Shown here: one piece after another, positions 1-9,095 of the stretch
How the letters are laid out: the number at the start of each line of letters is the position of its first letter
Position numbering within the stretch: position 1 is the first letter of the stretch
Assembly: GCF_002863565.1 (NCBI RefSeq)
Contig: NZ_PGUW01000006.1
Span: 98,580 to 162,579, forward strand
Source of the DNA: Bacillus sp. V5-8f
Lineage (GTDB): Bacteria; Bacillota; Bacilli; Bacillales; DSM-1321
Direction: 5' to 3'
DNA length: 64,000 nucleotides
Translations under genes and position numbers: made by a program
Notes under the pieces: generated by a model
What the model saw: only the letters and a program-made list of their open reading frames with translations
Told to the model about the DNA's origin: nothing
Databases searched by the model: none

Positions 1-399
1 GATATCGAAACAGGATTGAAGAAGCTGGAAGATATGAGAGTGATTGTCCGTTATGCTACGATCATTAACTGGGCAAAGGTGGACAACTATGAAGGGGTCA
101 CAGCCATGATCGACGTAAAGGTGACACCGAAACGGGGAGTAGGCTTTGATGAAGTCGCACGAAGAATTTACAGGTTCCAAGAGGTGGAATCGGTTTATCT
201 GATGTCCGGAGTATACGATTTATCCGTTGTAGTCAGAGGACGCTCGATGAACGATATAGCCAGGTTTGTCTCCGAAAAGCTGTCTACATTGGACTCAGTC
301 ATTTCAACCACTACCCACTTTATTTTGAAAAAATACAAGCATGATAGAACCATTTTTGAGCAAGTTGAAGAAGATAAGCGGATAGTGGTGTCACCATGA
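1..399 (+). CDS. alaR: Lrp/AsnC family regulator, C-terminal part (AlaR-like), cut by window edge
   Basis: The reading frame is open from base 1, so the gene starts upstream and only 132 residues are visible. They match the effector-binding (RAM/ACT-like) half of Lrp/AsnC regulators: a VIDVKV-type strand, the segment YRFQEVESVYLMSGVYDLSV and a closing helix. The DNA-binding helix-turn-helix is outside the window. The stop overlaps the start of the aminotransferase gene by four bases (ATGA), so the two are translationally coupled. The same pair in B. subtilis is alaR-alaT (yugG-yugH), where AlaR controls alanine transaminase synthesis. The internal TTG at base 16 is not a real start. Confidence 0.85.
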   Translation, partial: DIETGLKKLEDMRVIVRYATIINWAKVDNYEGVTAMIDVKVTPKRGVGFDEVARRIYRFQEVESVYLMSGVYDLSVVVRGRSMNDIARFVSEKLSTLDSVISTTTHFILKKYKHDRTIFEQVEEDKRIVVSP

Positions 400-1568
400 T
401 CAAAACCAGTTATATTTCAAAAACGGTAGCTAGCCTTAAACCTTCTGGGATTCGCCGTTTTTTCGATCTTGCGGCCAATATGGAAGGAGTCGTTTCTCTC
501 GGAGTTGGAGAACCGGATTTTGTGACATCGTGGTCCGTAAGGGAAGCTGCCATTGCATCTTTGGAGGAAGGCCGAACTTCTTATACAGCAAACGCAGGCA
601 TTATCGAGCTAAGAAGAGAAATATCCCGTTATATGGAGAAGGAGTTCCAGGTTTCCTATAACCCTGACAATCAAATAATTGTGACGGTTGGCGCGAGCCA
701 GGCAATCGATATTGCACTAAGGGCGATCCTTAATCCCGGCGAAGAGGTTTTGGTCGTAGAGCCATGCTTTGTGTCCTATGCTCCTCTCGTCACAATGGCT
801 GGCGGGGTGCCGGTAACGGTCCAGACCGATAAAAATCATGATTTCAAGTTAAGGCCTGAGGAGCTTGAAGCAGCAATCACCCCGAAAACGAAGGCAATCA
901 TGATTTGCTCACCAAACAATCCGACCGGGACACAGCTTGGCAGGGAAGATTTAATGAAGCTTTCAGAAATTATCAAAAAGCACGACCTGCTCGTGATTGC
1001 CGATGAAATATATGCCGAGCTAGCTTATGATGAGGCATTTACTTCCATAGCCACGATTAGCGGAATGATGGAAAGAACCATCTTGATCAACGGTTTTTCA
1101 AAAGGCTTTGCGATGACCGGTTGGCGGCTAGGTTTTGTTTGTGCACCGCGGGAAATCTCGGAGGCGATGCTGAAAATACATCAATACGCGATGATGTGCG
1201 CTTCAACCATGGCGCAATACGCTGCATTGGAAGCATTGACAAACGGCATGGAAGATGTAGAGGAAATGAGAAGAAGCTATAGGCGCAGAAGGAATTTCAT
1301 TGTAAAGTCATTCAATGAAATAGGATTGGAATGCCATAATCCTGGTGGTGCTTTTTATGCTTTTCCTTCTATAGCGAATACTGGATTGAGTTCTCAGGAA
1401 TTTGCTGAGAAATTACTGCTTAGTGAACGGGTTGCCGTTGTCCCAGGAGATGTATTCGGAGAAAGCGGAGAAGGCCATATTCGCTGTTCGTACGCTTCAT
1501 CTATGGAGCAGCTCCAGGAAGCTATTACAAGGATTGGCAGGTTTCTTGAAGAGATTCGTTCCTCTTAG
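396..1568 (+). CDS. alaT: Aminotransferase class I/II (AlaT-like alanine transaminase)
   Basis: A 390-residue PLP-dependent fold-type I aminotransferase. Visible landmarks are SPNNPTGT near residue 175, the DEIYAEL segment that holds the PLP-ring aspartate, and the Schiff-base lysine in FSKGFAMTGWRLGF (about K236). The arginine that binds the substrate carboxylate is probably in HIRCSYA near the C-terminus. Length and position directly after the Lrp-type regulator match B. subtilis AlaT (YugH), which interconverts pyruvate and alanine. Substrate specificity cannot be read from the sequence; a broader PatA-type aminotransferase is the alternative. The start overlaps the upstream stop. Confidence 0.88.
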   Translation: MIKTSYISKTVASLKPSGIRRFFDLAANMEGVVSLGVGEPDFVTSWSVREAAIASLEEGRTSYTANAGIIELRREISRYMEKEFQVSYNPDNQIIVTVGASQAIDIALRAILNPGEEVLVVEPCFVSYAPLVTMAGGVPVTVQTDKNHDFKLRPEELEAAITPKTKAIMICSPNNPTGTQLGREDLMKLSEIIKKHDLLVIADEIYAELAYDEAFTSIATISGMMERTILINGFSKGFAMTGWRLGFVCAPREISEAMLKIHQYAMMCASTMAQYAALEALTNGMEDVEEMRRSYRRRRNFIVKSFNEIGLECHNPGGAFYAFPSIANTGLSSQEFAEKLLLSERVAVVPGDVFGESGEGHIRCSYASSMEQLQEAITRIGRFLEEIRSS

Positions 1569-1590
1569 TAGTTCCTTAAACAATAAAAAA

Positions 1591-1646
1591 ACAGGATCTT
1601 TTAAGGCAGTGCATTTGCTTCGCTAGCTGCCTTAAAGGAATCCTGT
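1591..1646. terminator. Large imperfect hairpin downstream of alaT
   Basis: ACAGGATCTTTTAAGGCAG pairs with CTGCCTTAAAGGAATCCTGT around a short loop, with one small bulge. The plus strand has no T-run after the stem. The A-run just before it would give a T-run on the minus strand, so as an intrinsic terminator it points leftward, although no minus-strand gene reads into it. Confidence 0.5.
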
Positions 1647-1668
1647 CCAAAAAAGGGGGAATACTCGA

Positions 1669-1702
1669 AAAAAACAATCAAAGATGGATTACGATTGTTT
1701 TT
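1669..1702 (+). terminator. Hairpin with T-rich arm, probable alaT terminator
   Basis: AAAAACAATC pairs with GATTGTTTTT across a 13-nt loop. The 3' arm ends in five T. It lies about 100 bases after the alaT stop and could end the alaR-alaT transcript. Confidence 0.45.
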
Positions 1703-2143
1703 CAGGCACCAGAATCCTGGTTACCCGGAAAGTCTTATTCCTGTTATAGCCATCTAATCATCTTCTTATACATAAGGACGAAATAAAAATATACTTGAGT
1801 ACGGCATCTTACAGAAACGAATGCTGAAGTAAGATCCATGCGCAAAAATATAAACGTAAATTCCTATCATTAGCAGGTTGAATCCCAGTTTAGAGAAGGT
1901 TAATTAGGAGGGGGTTTATGTTTAGTTGAAACAATCCACAATGATTTTTATTTCGCATATAAAATGACAACTTAACCTATCCATCCTATATCGAATAAAA
2001 GGTCTAGATATGTTTGAAAGATTGGAAAAGAGGAAACAAAACCTACAAGGCTTGATTCCTCTTTTTCTTTTGTGGATGTAACACAAACGGAAGTGGTATG
2101 ATAGAAAAGTGCAGACTACGGAAGCAGTAAAGGAAAATGATTT
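1703..2143. other. Intergenic stretch without a supported gene
   Basis: Apart from one hairpin at 2026-2066 (AAAAGAGGAA / TTCCTCTTTTT, terminator-like on the plus strand), I see no gene. An AGGAGGGGG run near 1910 precedes ATG TTT AGT TGA, too short to call a gene. A small RNA ending at 2066 is possible but unsupported. Confidence 0.5.
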
Positions 2144-2172
2144 TTGATAATTGGGCTGAACTATGATATAAT
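2144..2172 (+). promoter_or_regulatory. Sigma-A promoter of yugI
   Basis: TTGATA, a 17-bp spacer and a consensus TATAAT (2167-2172) lie about 50 bases before the yugI start. Confidence 0.75.
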
Positions 2173-2223
2173 TATTTATTGCGTGAAAAAGAGGAAAAAT
2201 AATATTTAATTAGGAGTGTTACA

Positions 2224-2628
2224 ATGTCTGAAAAATTTGAAGTCGGCAGTGTCGTTACTGGTAAAGTGACAGGCATCCAGCCGTACGGCGCGTTCGTTGC
2301 CCTGGATGAATCCACACAAGGTTTGGTGCATATTTCTGAAATTACCCACGGATATGTTAAAGATGTCAATGAACATTTAAAGGTTGGGGACGAAGTAAAC
2401 GTAAAAGTTCTTTCTGTAGATGAAGCAGCAGGGAAAATCGGTTTGTCCATTCGTGCTACACAAGACGCTCCTGAGCGTACGGAAGCACCTGCTAAAAAGG
2501 CTCCTAAAAAGCGCCAAGCCGCTGTAAAAGCGACAATGAACGATAGTAATGAAGGGTTTAACACACTGAAAGACAAGCTACAAGAGTGGATTGACCAATC
2601 CCAGCGAGAAGACTTAATTAAAAAATAA
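2224..2628 (+). CDS. yugI: S1-domain RNA-binding protein YugI (general stress protein 13 type)
   Basis: A 134-residue protein. The first ~75 residues form one S1 OB-fold: the opening GSVVTGKVTGIQPYGAFVAL and then QGLVHISEI are hallmark S1 sequences. A Lys/Ala/Pro-rich linker (APAKKAPKKRQAA) and a short charged C-terminal helix follow. This is the architecture of B. subtilis YugI/GSP13, a small ribosome-associated protein. The start is set by TAGGAG seven bases upstream. A strong promoter at 2144-2172 and its own terminator indicate a single-gene transcript. The long open frame on the opposite strand is a composition shadow. Confidence 0.9.
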   Translation: MSEKFEVGSVVTGKVTGIQPYGAFVALDESTQGLVHISEITHGYVKDVNEHLKVGDEVNVKVLSVDEAAGKIGLSIRATQDAPERTEAPAKKAPKKRQAAVKATMNDSNEGFNTLKDKLQEWIDQSQREDLIKK

Positions 2629-2640
2629 TAAGTAGAAAGC

Positions 2641-2712
2641 CGGCTAAAATGGTTTTGCCGCGAAACTCGACTTTTGTTTTTCGCCCCTGACCGTATCAGC
2701 CGGTTTTTTTAT
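2641..2712 (+). terminator. Probable yugI terminator
   Basis: CCGGCT at about 2641 can pair with AGCCGG at about 2698, followed by seven T. The loop is long (about 50 nt) and contains further short pairings. Confidence 0.5.
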
Positions 2713-2970
2713 TGACTCGTTCTCTGAACCCCTCCCGCAATTTAGAAGTGCTCTACTTAAAATCGTTTAACTTTAACACAGTATCCACAAAATGATAGAC
2801 CCATATCAACAAATCCACAAAAAAAGCAAATTCACCAAATTCAACTATACATATATTACATTAAATACTCATTATTATAACGGGCAGGACATTCGATAAG
2901 AGTATATTAAATTCCCGTTTTACCCTGTAAAATAGATGGTGAAGGGTAGAACGTAGCAGGAGGAAATTCT
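2713..2970. promoter_or_regulatory. AT-rich upstream region of rocD
   Basis: A strongly AT-rich stretch before rocD. I find no convincing sigma-54 -24/-12 element (TGGCAC-N5-TTGCW), unlike the B. subtilis roc genes. TAAAAT near 2930 could serve as a -10, but no good -35 accompanies it. No gene is visible. Confidence 0.35.
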
Positions 2971-4170
2971 ATGACAGCCAACTCCAAATCCGAACAACTA
3001 ATTGAGCAGTCTCAACGCTATGGAGCTAATAATTATCATCCCTTGCCGATTGTGATATCCGAGGCTGAGGGAGTTTGGGTAAAAGATCCAGAAGGCAATA
3101 AATATATGGACATGTTAAGTGCATATTCTGCCGTGAATCAAGGGCACAGGCACCCGAAGATTATCCAGGCTTTAAAGGACCAGGCGGACCGGGTTACCCT
3201 GACATCCAGGGCCTTTCATAACGATCAGCTTGGTCCATGGTATGAAATAATCTGCAAATTAGCAGGCAAAGAAATGGCCTTGCCTATGAATACTGGTGCA
3301 GAGGCTGTAGAAACAGCAATTAAAACAGCACGCCGCTGGGCATATGATGTAAAGGGAGTTCCAGATAATCAAGCTGAAATTATCGCCTGTACTGGTAATT
3401 TCCATGGGAGGACAATGGCGGCCGTTTCGCTTTCTTCTGACGAGGAATACAAGCGTGGCTTCGGTCCGATGCTTCCGGGGGTTAAACTCATTCCATATGG
3501 CGACTTGGAAGCCCTAAAAGCAGCTGTATCTCCAAACACCGCCGCTTTCTTGATTGAGCCAATTCAGGGAGAAGCGGGTATCCTAATACCGGAGGAAGGT
3601 TTTTTAAAAGCGGCCTACCAGCATTGTAAGGAAAACAATGTACTATTTATTGCTGATGAGATTCAGGCAGGGCTTGGCCGTTCTGGAAAAATGTTTGCCT
3701 GTGACTGGGAAGGCGTAAAACCTGATATGTACATCCTTGGAAAAGCGCTTGGCGGGGGAGTGTTTCCAATTTCTTGTGTAGTGGCTGATAAAGCGATTCT
3801 TGGTATCTTTAACCCTGGCTCGCATGGTTCCACGTTTGGCGGAAATCCTATGGCCTGCGCGGTATCAATTGCTTCCCTTGATGTGCTTGTAGAGGAAAAG
3901 CTGGCAGACCGTTCCCGCGAACTTGGAGAATATTTTATTGGTAAACTGAAGGAAATCCAAAATCCAGCTATCAAAGAAGTACGTGGCCGCGGTCTATTTA
4001 TCGGGATTGAATTAACGGAACCTGCACGCAAATATTGTGAGGCACTAAAGGCAGAAGGGTTATTGTGCAAAGAAACCCATGATACAGTGATCCGCTTTGC
4101 CCCACCGTTAGTTATTACAAAAGAGGAAATCGATTGGGCCTTGGACAGGATTCAAAAAGTGTTAGCGTAA
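2971..4170 (+). CDS. rocD: Ornithine aminotransferase RocD
   Basis: A 399-residue class III PLP aminotransferase that converts ornithine and 2-oxoglutarate to glutamate semialdehyde and glutamate in arginine catabolism. Landmarks in order: [17 protein letters not shown] (PLP phosphate contact), [18 protein letters not shown], the [12 protein letters not shown] segment with the PLP aspartate, and the Schiff-base lysine in ILGKALGGG (about K258), then [12 protein letters not shown]. Length matches the family. AGGAGG lies seven bases before the ATG. rocD stands alone here, without rocE or rocF, and sits inside an otherwise B. subtilis-like yug gene order, so insertion or rearrangement is likely. 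Confidence 0.95.
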   Translation: MTANSKSEQLIEQSQRYGANNYHPLPIVISEAEGVWVKDPEGNKYMDMLSAYSAVNQGHRHPKIIQALKDQADRVTLTSRAFHNDQLGPWYEIICKLAGKEMALPMNTGAEAVETAIKTARRWAYDVKGVPDNQAEIIACTGNFHGRTMAAVSLSSDEEYKRGFGPMLPGVKLIPYGDLEALKAAVSPNTAAFLIEPIQGEAGILIPEEGFLKAAYQHCKENNVLFIADEIQAGLGRSGKMFACDWEGVKPDMYILGKALGGGVFPISCVVADKAILGIFNPGSHGSTFGGNPMACAVSIASLDVLVEEKLADRSRELGEYFIGKLKEIQNPAIKEVRGRGLFIGIELTEPARKYCEALKAEGLLCKETHDTVIRFAPPLVITKEEIDWALDRIQKVLA

Positions 4171-4182
4171 AGTGAAAGTCCA

Positions 4183-4220
4183 AAAAACCAGCCGGGTTAC
4201 GTTTTTCCGGCTGGTTTTTT
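4183..4220. terminator. Bidirectional terminator between rocD and yuzA
   Basis: AAAAAACCAGCCGG pairs with CCGGCTGGTTTTTT. It is flanked by A- and T-runs and lies between convergent rocD and yuzA. Confidence 0.9.
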
Positions 4221-4221
4221 A

Positions 4222-4455
4222 TTAACGGGTTGGCTTTGCCTGAGGCTGATTTGCTTTTTCTTCGTTCGGTACGAACAACAGGGCCAGGTTTATTAAGCCT
4301 GCGATCCCCACAAGGCCGTAAATGATGCGGGAAAGCGCGGAATCCTGCCCGCCAAAGATGGCAGCGACTAAATCGAATTGGAAAAAACCGACAAGACCCC
4401 AGTTTATGGCTCCGATAATAGTAAGTACTAGCGCTGTTCTTTGAATGCCACTCAC
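4222..4455 (-). CDS. yuzA: DUF378 small membrane protein YuzA
   Basis: A 77-residue protein with two hydrophobic segments: ALVLTIIGAINWGLVGFF, carrying the DUF378 signature GAINWGLVG, and IIYGLVGIAGLINLALLF. The rest is a short polar tail. It corresponds to B. subtilis YuzA. Function is unknown. I place the start at the GTG at 4455, because AAAGGAGG lies eight bases before it; the in-frame ATG two codons earlier is only two bases from the Shine-Dalgarno sequence, which is too close. It faces rocD and shares a bidirectional terminator with it. Confidence 0.85.
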   Translation of the reverse strand: MSGIQRTALVLTIIGAINWGLVGFFQFDLVAAIFGGQDSALSRIIYGLVGIAGLINLALLFVPNEEKANQPQAKPTR

Positions 4456-4604
4456 GTTCATTACCTCCTTTATAAATGGTACATATATTAGGTTGCATTT
4501 GAGGCACAATTAATATACAGAACAAGAACCTTAAATTACGCAATCACATTTTTTGAAAAGTTTCACCATGTTAGGTCATAATGTAAAAAAAGGAGGTATT
4601 TAAG

Positions 4605-5768
4605 ATGCAAAATTTTACATATAAAAATCCAACCAAATTAATTTTTGGCAAAGGGCAAGTCGAACAATTGAAATCGGAAATCCCGCACTTCGGAAAAAAG
4701 GTGCTTCTCGTATATGGAGGGGGCAGCATAAAAAAGAGCGGACTTTATGATCAAGTCATTGCACAGCTTAAGGAAATCGATGCAGAGATCCATGAACTGC
4801 CTGGCGTTGAACCGAACCCAAGGATTTCAACCGTTCGAAAGGGAGTAGGAATTTGTAAAACAGAAAATATTGAGTTTATCTTGGCTGTAGGCGGAGGTAG
4901 CGTCATCGATTGTACAAAGGCAATTGCAGCAGGAGCTAAATATGATGGAGACCCATGGGATATTGTTATCAAAAAAGCTGCTGTTCAGGCAGCGCTACCG
5001 TTTGGGACTGTTCTTACGCTTGCAGCCACAGGTTCCGAAATGAACTCCGGTTCTGTTATCACCAACTGGGAAACGAAGGAAAAATATGGGTGGGGAAGTC
5101 CATTGGTATTCCCGCAATTCTCTATTCTGGATCCTGTGAACACCTTTACTGTTCCAAGAAACCAGACCATATATGGTATCGTGGATATGATGACACACGT
5201 TTTTGAGCAATACTTCCATCCACGGACACATGCACCATTGCAGGATCGTTTCTGCGAATCTTTGTTGGTTACCGTTATGGAGGAGGCGCCGAAGCTTCTC
5301 GAAGACCTAGAGAATTACGATCTTCGAGAAACGATTCTTTATTCAGGAACAATCGCTTTAAACGGATACTTGCAAATGGGTTATCGCGGCGATTGGGCTA
5401 CGCATAATATTGAACATGCTGTTTCCGCCGTTTATGACATTCCACATGCCGGCGGGCTTGCCATCTTATTCCCGAACTGGATGAAGCATGTGTTAAAAGA
5501 AGATACGGCACGATTTAAGCAATTGGCGGTGCGTGTTTTCAATGTTGATCCGGAAGGGAAAACGGATGAGGAAACTGCACTGGAAGGAGCTGAAAAGCTC
5601 CGCAAATTCTGGAGCAGTCTAGGTGCTCCTGCAACTCTTGCTGATTATGAAATCGACGATTCCCAAATTGAAACAATCGCCGATAAGGCAATGGTGAACG
5701 GTGAATTCGGAAACTTTAAAAAGCTAAATCGCGAAGATGTACTGGCAATATTGCGTGCATCACTATAA
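4605..5768 (+). CDS. yugJ: Iron-containing alcohol dehydrogenase (YugJ/BdhA type)
   Basis: A 387-residue group III alcohol dehydrogenase, NAD(P)H-dependent, probably reducing C4 or similar aldehydes. The nucleotide-binding half has [13 protein letters not shown] near residue 95. Metal-ligand candidates are the Asp in [13 protein letters not shown] (about residue 195) and the His residues in [19 protein letters not shown]. Length equals B. subtilis YugJ/YugK, which sit at the same place beside pgi. AAAGGAGG is eight bases upstream of the ATG. Which of the two paralogues it represents cannot be decided. It has its own terminator. Confidence 0.9.
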   Translation: MQNFTYKNPTKLIFGKGQVEQLKSEIPHFGKKVLLVYGGGSIKKSGLYDQVIAQLKEIDAEIHELPGVEPNPRISTVRKGVGICKTENIEFILAVGGGSVIDCTKAIAAGAKYDGDPWDIVIKKAAVQAALPFGTVLTLAATGSEMNSGSVITNWETKEKYGWGSPLVFPQFSILDPVNTFTVPRNQTIYGIVDMMTHVFEQYFHPRTHAPLQDRFCESLLVTVMEEAPKLLEDLENYDLRETILYSGTIALNGYLQMGYRGDWATHNIEHAVSAVYDIPHAGGLAILFPNWMKHVLKEDTARFKQLAVRVFNVDPEGKTDEETALEGAEKLRKFWSSLGAPATLADYEIDDSQIETIADKAMVNGEFGNFKKLNREDVLAILRASL

Positions 5769-5777
5769 TAGAAATGG

Positions 5778-5811
5778 AAACAGACTTGCTGGAATCGGCG
5801 AGTCTGTTTTG
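5778..5811 (+). terminator. yugJ terminator
   Basis: AACAGACTTGC pairs with GCGAGTCTGTT, followed by TTGTT, directly after the yugJ stop. Confidence 0.8.
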
Positions 5812-6025
5812 TTAAGAAATAATTTGTTTGGCTGAACCCTTTTTGGACAAATTAAAGATTAAATTGGACAGAGCGAGAAATGGGGCAAAAATAGATTTTT
5901 TATAAAAAAAATGGTATTTTTCTTGCTCTATCACTTGGTTACGCTTACATCAGAGGGAATCCTTGATTATCTGTCTGCCTTTCGTTAAAGTGAAAGGGTA
6001 TTCTTTAGAAGAAGGAGGAACTTAC

Positions 6026-7378
6026 ATGACACATGTACGTTTCGATTATTCAAAAGCATTGTCTTTTTTCGGTGAACATGAAATTACATATTTGCAGGAT
6101 GCTGTCAAAGCAGCACATCATTCCTTACATGAAAAGACAGGTGCAGGCAACGACTACTTAGGGTGGATTGACCTGCCTGTTGATTATGATAAAGAAGAAT
6201 TTTCGCGGATTAAGAAAGCCACAGCAAAAATCCAGAGCGATTCTGATATCTTGCTAGTGATTGGCATTGGTGGGTCGTATTTAGGCGCACGGGCTGCGAT
6301 CGAAATGCTGCAACACAGTTTTTATAACGTGTTGCCAAAAGAAAAAAGAAACTCGCCGCAAGTACTTTTTGCAGGGAATAATATCAGTTCTACCTATATG
6401 AGGGACTTAATGGATTTATTGGAGGGAAAGGACTTTTCCATCAACGTGATATCCAAGTCGGGAACTACGACAGAGCCTGCTCTTGCTTTCCGTGTCTTCC
6501 GTAAGCTTCTAGAAGAAAAATATGGAGTGGAAGAAGCACGAAAACGAATTTATGCAACAACTGATAAGGCAAGGGGAGCACTTAAGACACTTGCCACTGA
6601 AGAAGGCTATGAAACCTTCGTGATTCCTGATGATGTCGGAGGACGCTACTCTGTATTGACAGCTGTAGGTTTGTTACCGATCGCTGTAAGCGGCGCTGAT
6701 ATTGATAAAATGATGGAAGGTGCAGCAGCGGCTAGGGAGGACTTCAGCAAATCCGAGTTATCCGAAAACCAAGCTTATCAATATGCCGCTGTAAGGAATG
6801 TACTCTACAATAAAGGAAAAACAGTAGAAATGCTTATCAATTATGAGCCAGGTCTCCAATATTTTGCCGAATGGTGGAAGCAGCTTTTCGGCGAAAGTGA
6901 AGGTAAAGACCAAAAAGGTATTTATCCTTCTTCCGCAAACTTTTCAACCGACCTGCATTCACTGGGCCAGTATGTACAGGAAGGACGCCGTTTTCTTTTT
7001 GAAACGGTCATTAAAGTTGAAAATGCCCGCCACGAATTGACCATTGAAGAAGAAAACAATGATTTGGACGGATTGAATTACCTTGCTGGACAAACTGTTG
7101 ACTTTGTCAATAATAAAGCCTTTGAAGGAACGTTGCTTGCCCACACCGATGGCGAGGTACCTAACCTTATTGTGAGCATTCCTGCCATGGATGCCTACAC
7201 GTTTGGTTATCTAGTGTACTTCTTTGAAAAAGCATGCGCAATGAGCGGCTACCTGCTCGGAGTGAATCCATTTGATCAGCCAGGTGTAGAAGCGTATAAG
7301 GTAAATATGTTTGCGCTTCTAGGCAAGCCTGGATTTGAAGAAAAGAAAGCTGAACTTGAAAAACGTCTCGATAAATAG
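6026..7378 (+). CDS. pgi: Glucose-6-phosphate isomerase
   Basis: A 450-residue phosphoglucose isomerase that interconverts glucose-6-phosphate and fructose-6-phosphate in glycolysis. Sugar-phosphate-binding SIS motifs are visible: [12 protein letters not shown] near residue 80 and [15 protein letters not shown] near residue 145. The catalytic glutamate segment [14 protein letters not shown] is near residue 290, and the C-terminal signature [10 protein letters not shown] contains the active-site lysine. The start is the ATG at 6026, with GAAGGAGG upstream, giving the usual length; the 21 codons of open frame before it are not translated. A clear terminator follows. Confidence 0.97.
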   Translation: MTHVRFDYSKALSFFGEHEITYLQDAVKAAHHSLHEKTGAGNDYLGWIDLPVDYDKEEFSRIKKATAKIQSDSDILLVIGIGGSYLGARAAIEMLQHSFYNVLPKEKRNSPQVLFAGNNISSTYMRDLMDLLEGKDFSINVISKSGTTTEPALAFRVFRKLLEEKYGVEEARKRIYATTDKARGALKTLATEEGYETFVIPDDVGGRYSVLTAVGLLPIAVSGADIDKMMEGAAAAREDFSKSELSENQAYQYAAVRNVLYNKGKTVEMLINYEPGLQYFAEWWKQLFGESEGKDQKGIYPSSANFSTDLHSLGQYVQEGRRFLFETVIKVENARHELTIEEENNDLDGLNYLAGQTVDFVNNKAFEGTLLAHTDGEVPNLIVSIPAMDAYTFGYLVYFFEKACAMSGYLLGVNPFDQPGVEAYKVNMFALLGKPGFEEKKAELEKRLDK

Positions 7379-7398
7379 AAAGTATAAAACAACATGTA

Positions 7399-7435
7399 AG
7401 CCTTGCTGAATAATTTTTTCAGCAAGGCTTTTTCT
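7399..7435 (+). terminator. pgi terminator
   Basis: AAGCCTTGCTGAA pairs with TTCAGCAAGGCTT, followed by TTTCTATTT. Confidence 0.92.
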
Positions 7436-7565
7436 ATTTCGGGGTCAGACCCCCGTCGCAGTAACGCGTTAATTTGTAATGGTAATTCATCCACACTGCC
7501 TGCACGTCAGAATGATATAGTCCTTAAACGGAAAAGCTAACAAATAGAAAAAGGGGGTAATTATA

Positions 7566-7976
7566 ATGATCGAGCTCACTTCCCGGCTCGAAGGAAAAAC
7601 CTTCATGCTGTTTGAACTTGAAGAAAATATGAAACCATTGGGATATGCCATTGCTGGGAATTGGGACTACGACCATGGCTATTTTGATTATAAAATAGAT
7701 GACTATGATGGATATCAATTCCTCCGGATCCCTTTCCGCGCTGTACGGGGTCAATTGGATTCCCACGGGGCTGCTGTGCAATTACAGAGGCCGTTCTTGC
7801 TTTCACACCAATACCAGGATGGAACGGATGATGAGGGGAACATTGACAATCTTTCGGCATCATTCAATCAGTTTCAGGAACCGAAGAATCGAGATGCAGA
7901 GTTCCCTGAAAACTATATCGGTCTTGGAAAAGCCCTCATCCATGAGTTGGAGAAAAAACTACTTAATCAATCTTGA
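7566..7976 (+). CDS. yugN: YugN-like family protein
   Basis: A 136-residue soluble acidic protein rich in Asp and Tyr (for example NWDYDHGYFDYKIDDYDGY), with no membrane segment or known catalytic motif. Size, composition and position between pgi and the yugO channel match B. subtilis YugN, whose function is not established. AAAGGGGG lies before the ATG. It is convergent with yugO, and the two coding sequences overlap tail to tail by ten bases, so no terminator separates them. Confidence 0.85.
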   Translation: MIELTSRLEGKTFMLFELEENMKPLGYAIAGNWDYDHGYFDYKIDDYDGYQFLRIPFRAVRGQLDSHGAAVQLQRPFLLSHQYQDGTDDEGNIDNLSASFNQFQEPKNRDAEFPENYIGLGKALIHELEKKLLNQS

Positions 7977-8974
7977 TTGACGATGAATACCCTATCACCC
8001 ATTTGTAGTGCCATTTTCCAGGAAGGTTTTATGATTCTTTTGCCTTCTCTTTCAATCCCAACGGCAATCATGTCAGCTTCCAGCATAATGCCGTGAAGTT
8101 CGGAAAAGGTTAGACCCTGCCATTCCTGTCTTAGTTGTATAGATTTCAGTGTGACTGTTCCAATATTTTTCCGGAGCTGCCCGTCCATTTGAAATTCTGG
8201 CACAAATCTATGCAGCAGACTTTGTACCATTAGCTCGCTTGCGAACCTGTTCGTTTCAATAATCCCGTCAGCCCCAGCCCGGAATGCATTTTCTATTTGT
8301 TCTTTTGTGAGGATTTCTACAAGGGAAAATATATCCGGCCTACAGCCTTTTACTGCAAGCAGGGTGATAATTGAAAACATATCAGCTTCCGCCTCATCCT
8401 GCCTTAAGTCAGCGGTTATCAGTACCTTGTCAGCACTTTTTATGTTTGCCCTTTGCAGAACAAGGTCGGTAATGGCCTTCCCTCTAATAAAATGTACATT
8501 TTCTTTCGGGATCGGATGTGTTTCTAGAGAATCATCAATTAATACAATGGCAGTATACGGCTGGAGGATGCCGAGCTCCCTTATGATTTCTTTTGAACGC
8601 TCATTCCAGCCGACGATGATGATCTGCCCAGTTCTGTTGTAATCCATTTTACCTTCCATGTAGCTTTGTTCTGACGACACAGATACTGCTGCCAAAGCAG
8701 CAAAATATGAAGTGAGCAGTCCCGCCCCAGTTAGAATTAAAATAATGGCAATGACCTTTCCAGCTACAGTGGTAGGAGCAAGGTCCCCATACCCTACAGT
8801 CGATATCGTGACCACCGCCCACCAAATTCCATCGAACAAGTTATGGAACGTATCGGGTTCGGCTAAATGTATAACCATCCCAAATGAAAACAAAAAGAAA
8901 AATATGATTACTAGCAATCTCGTGATCCTTGGAAAGTTTGGAAAACCGCGGCTGATATTTTTTATCCTAAGCAT
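7967..8974 (-). CDS. yugO: Potassium channel protein YugO (TrkA/RCK domain)
   Basis: A 335-residue two-transmembrane potassium channel subunit. Helix one is LLVIIFFFLFSFGMVIHLA. A pore loop follows with the selectivity filter TVGYGD (about residue 60), then helix two VIAIILILTGAGLLTSYFA. A cytoplasmic TrkA-N/RCK domain begins with IIIVGWNERSKEII, and a TrkA-C-like tail ends the protein. In B. subtilis YugO releases potassium for electrical signalling in biofilms. The start is placed at 8974 because GGAGAG lies six bases upstream; the longer frame with two earlier ATGs lacks a good site. Confidence 0.92.
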   Translation of the reverse strand: MLRIKNISRGFPNFPRITRLLVIIFFFLFSFGMVIHLAEPDTFHNLFDGIWWAVVTISTVGYGDLAPTTVAGKVIAIILILTGAGLLTSYFAALAAVSVSSEQSYMEGKMDYNRTGQIIIVGWNERSKEIIRELGILQPYTAIVLIDDSLETHPIPKENVHFIRGKAITDLVLQRANIKSADKVLITADLRQDEAEADMFSIITLLAVKGCRPDIFSLVEILTKEQIENAFRAGADGIIETNRFASELMVQSLLHRFVPEFQMDGQLRKNIGTVTLKSIQLRQEWQGLTFSELHGIMLEADMIAVGIEREGKRIIKPSWKMALQMGDRVFIVNQD

Positions 8975-9051
8975 CTTAATCTCTCCTATCCATATCATTA
9001 TGGACAAGGAAGAAAAAACATAGCCGTAGGATGAAGGGTTAATTCCGTTTA

Positions 9052-9092
9052 TAGGTAAAAGAAAAGCAGGCGCCGCTTTGGGAGCCTGCCAG
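9052..9092 (-). terminator. Terminator of the YaaH-like gene
   Basis: On the minus strand GGCAGGCTCC pairs with GGCGCCTGC with small mismatches, followed by TTTTCTTTT. Confidence 0.75.
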
Positions 9093-9095
9093 ACA

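Noticed and set aside
1402..1626. Open frame overlapping the end of alaT
   Set aside because: It lies in another frame of a well-supported gene and runs into the hairpin at 1591-1646. No start signal.
2172..2576. Long minus-strand open frame antisense to yugI
   Set aside because: It is a mirror of the S1-protein gene, has no ribosome-binding site, and its translation has no protein-like pattern. yugI has a promoter, site and recognised domain.
2750..2970. Sigma-54 promoter for rocD
   Set aside because: I looked for a -24/-12 element as in the B. subtilis roc genes and found none with both conserved GG and GC at the right spacing.
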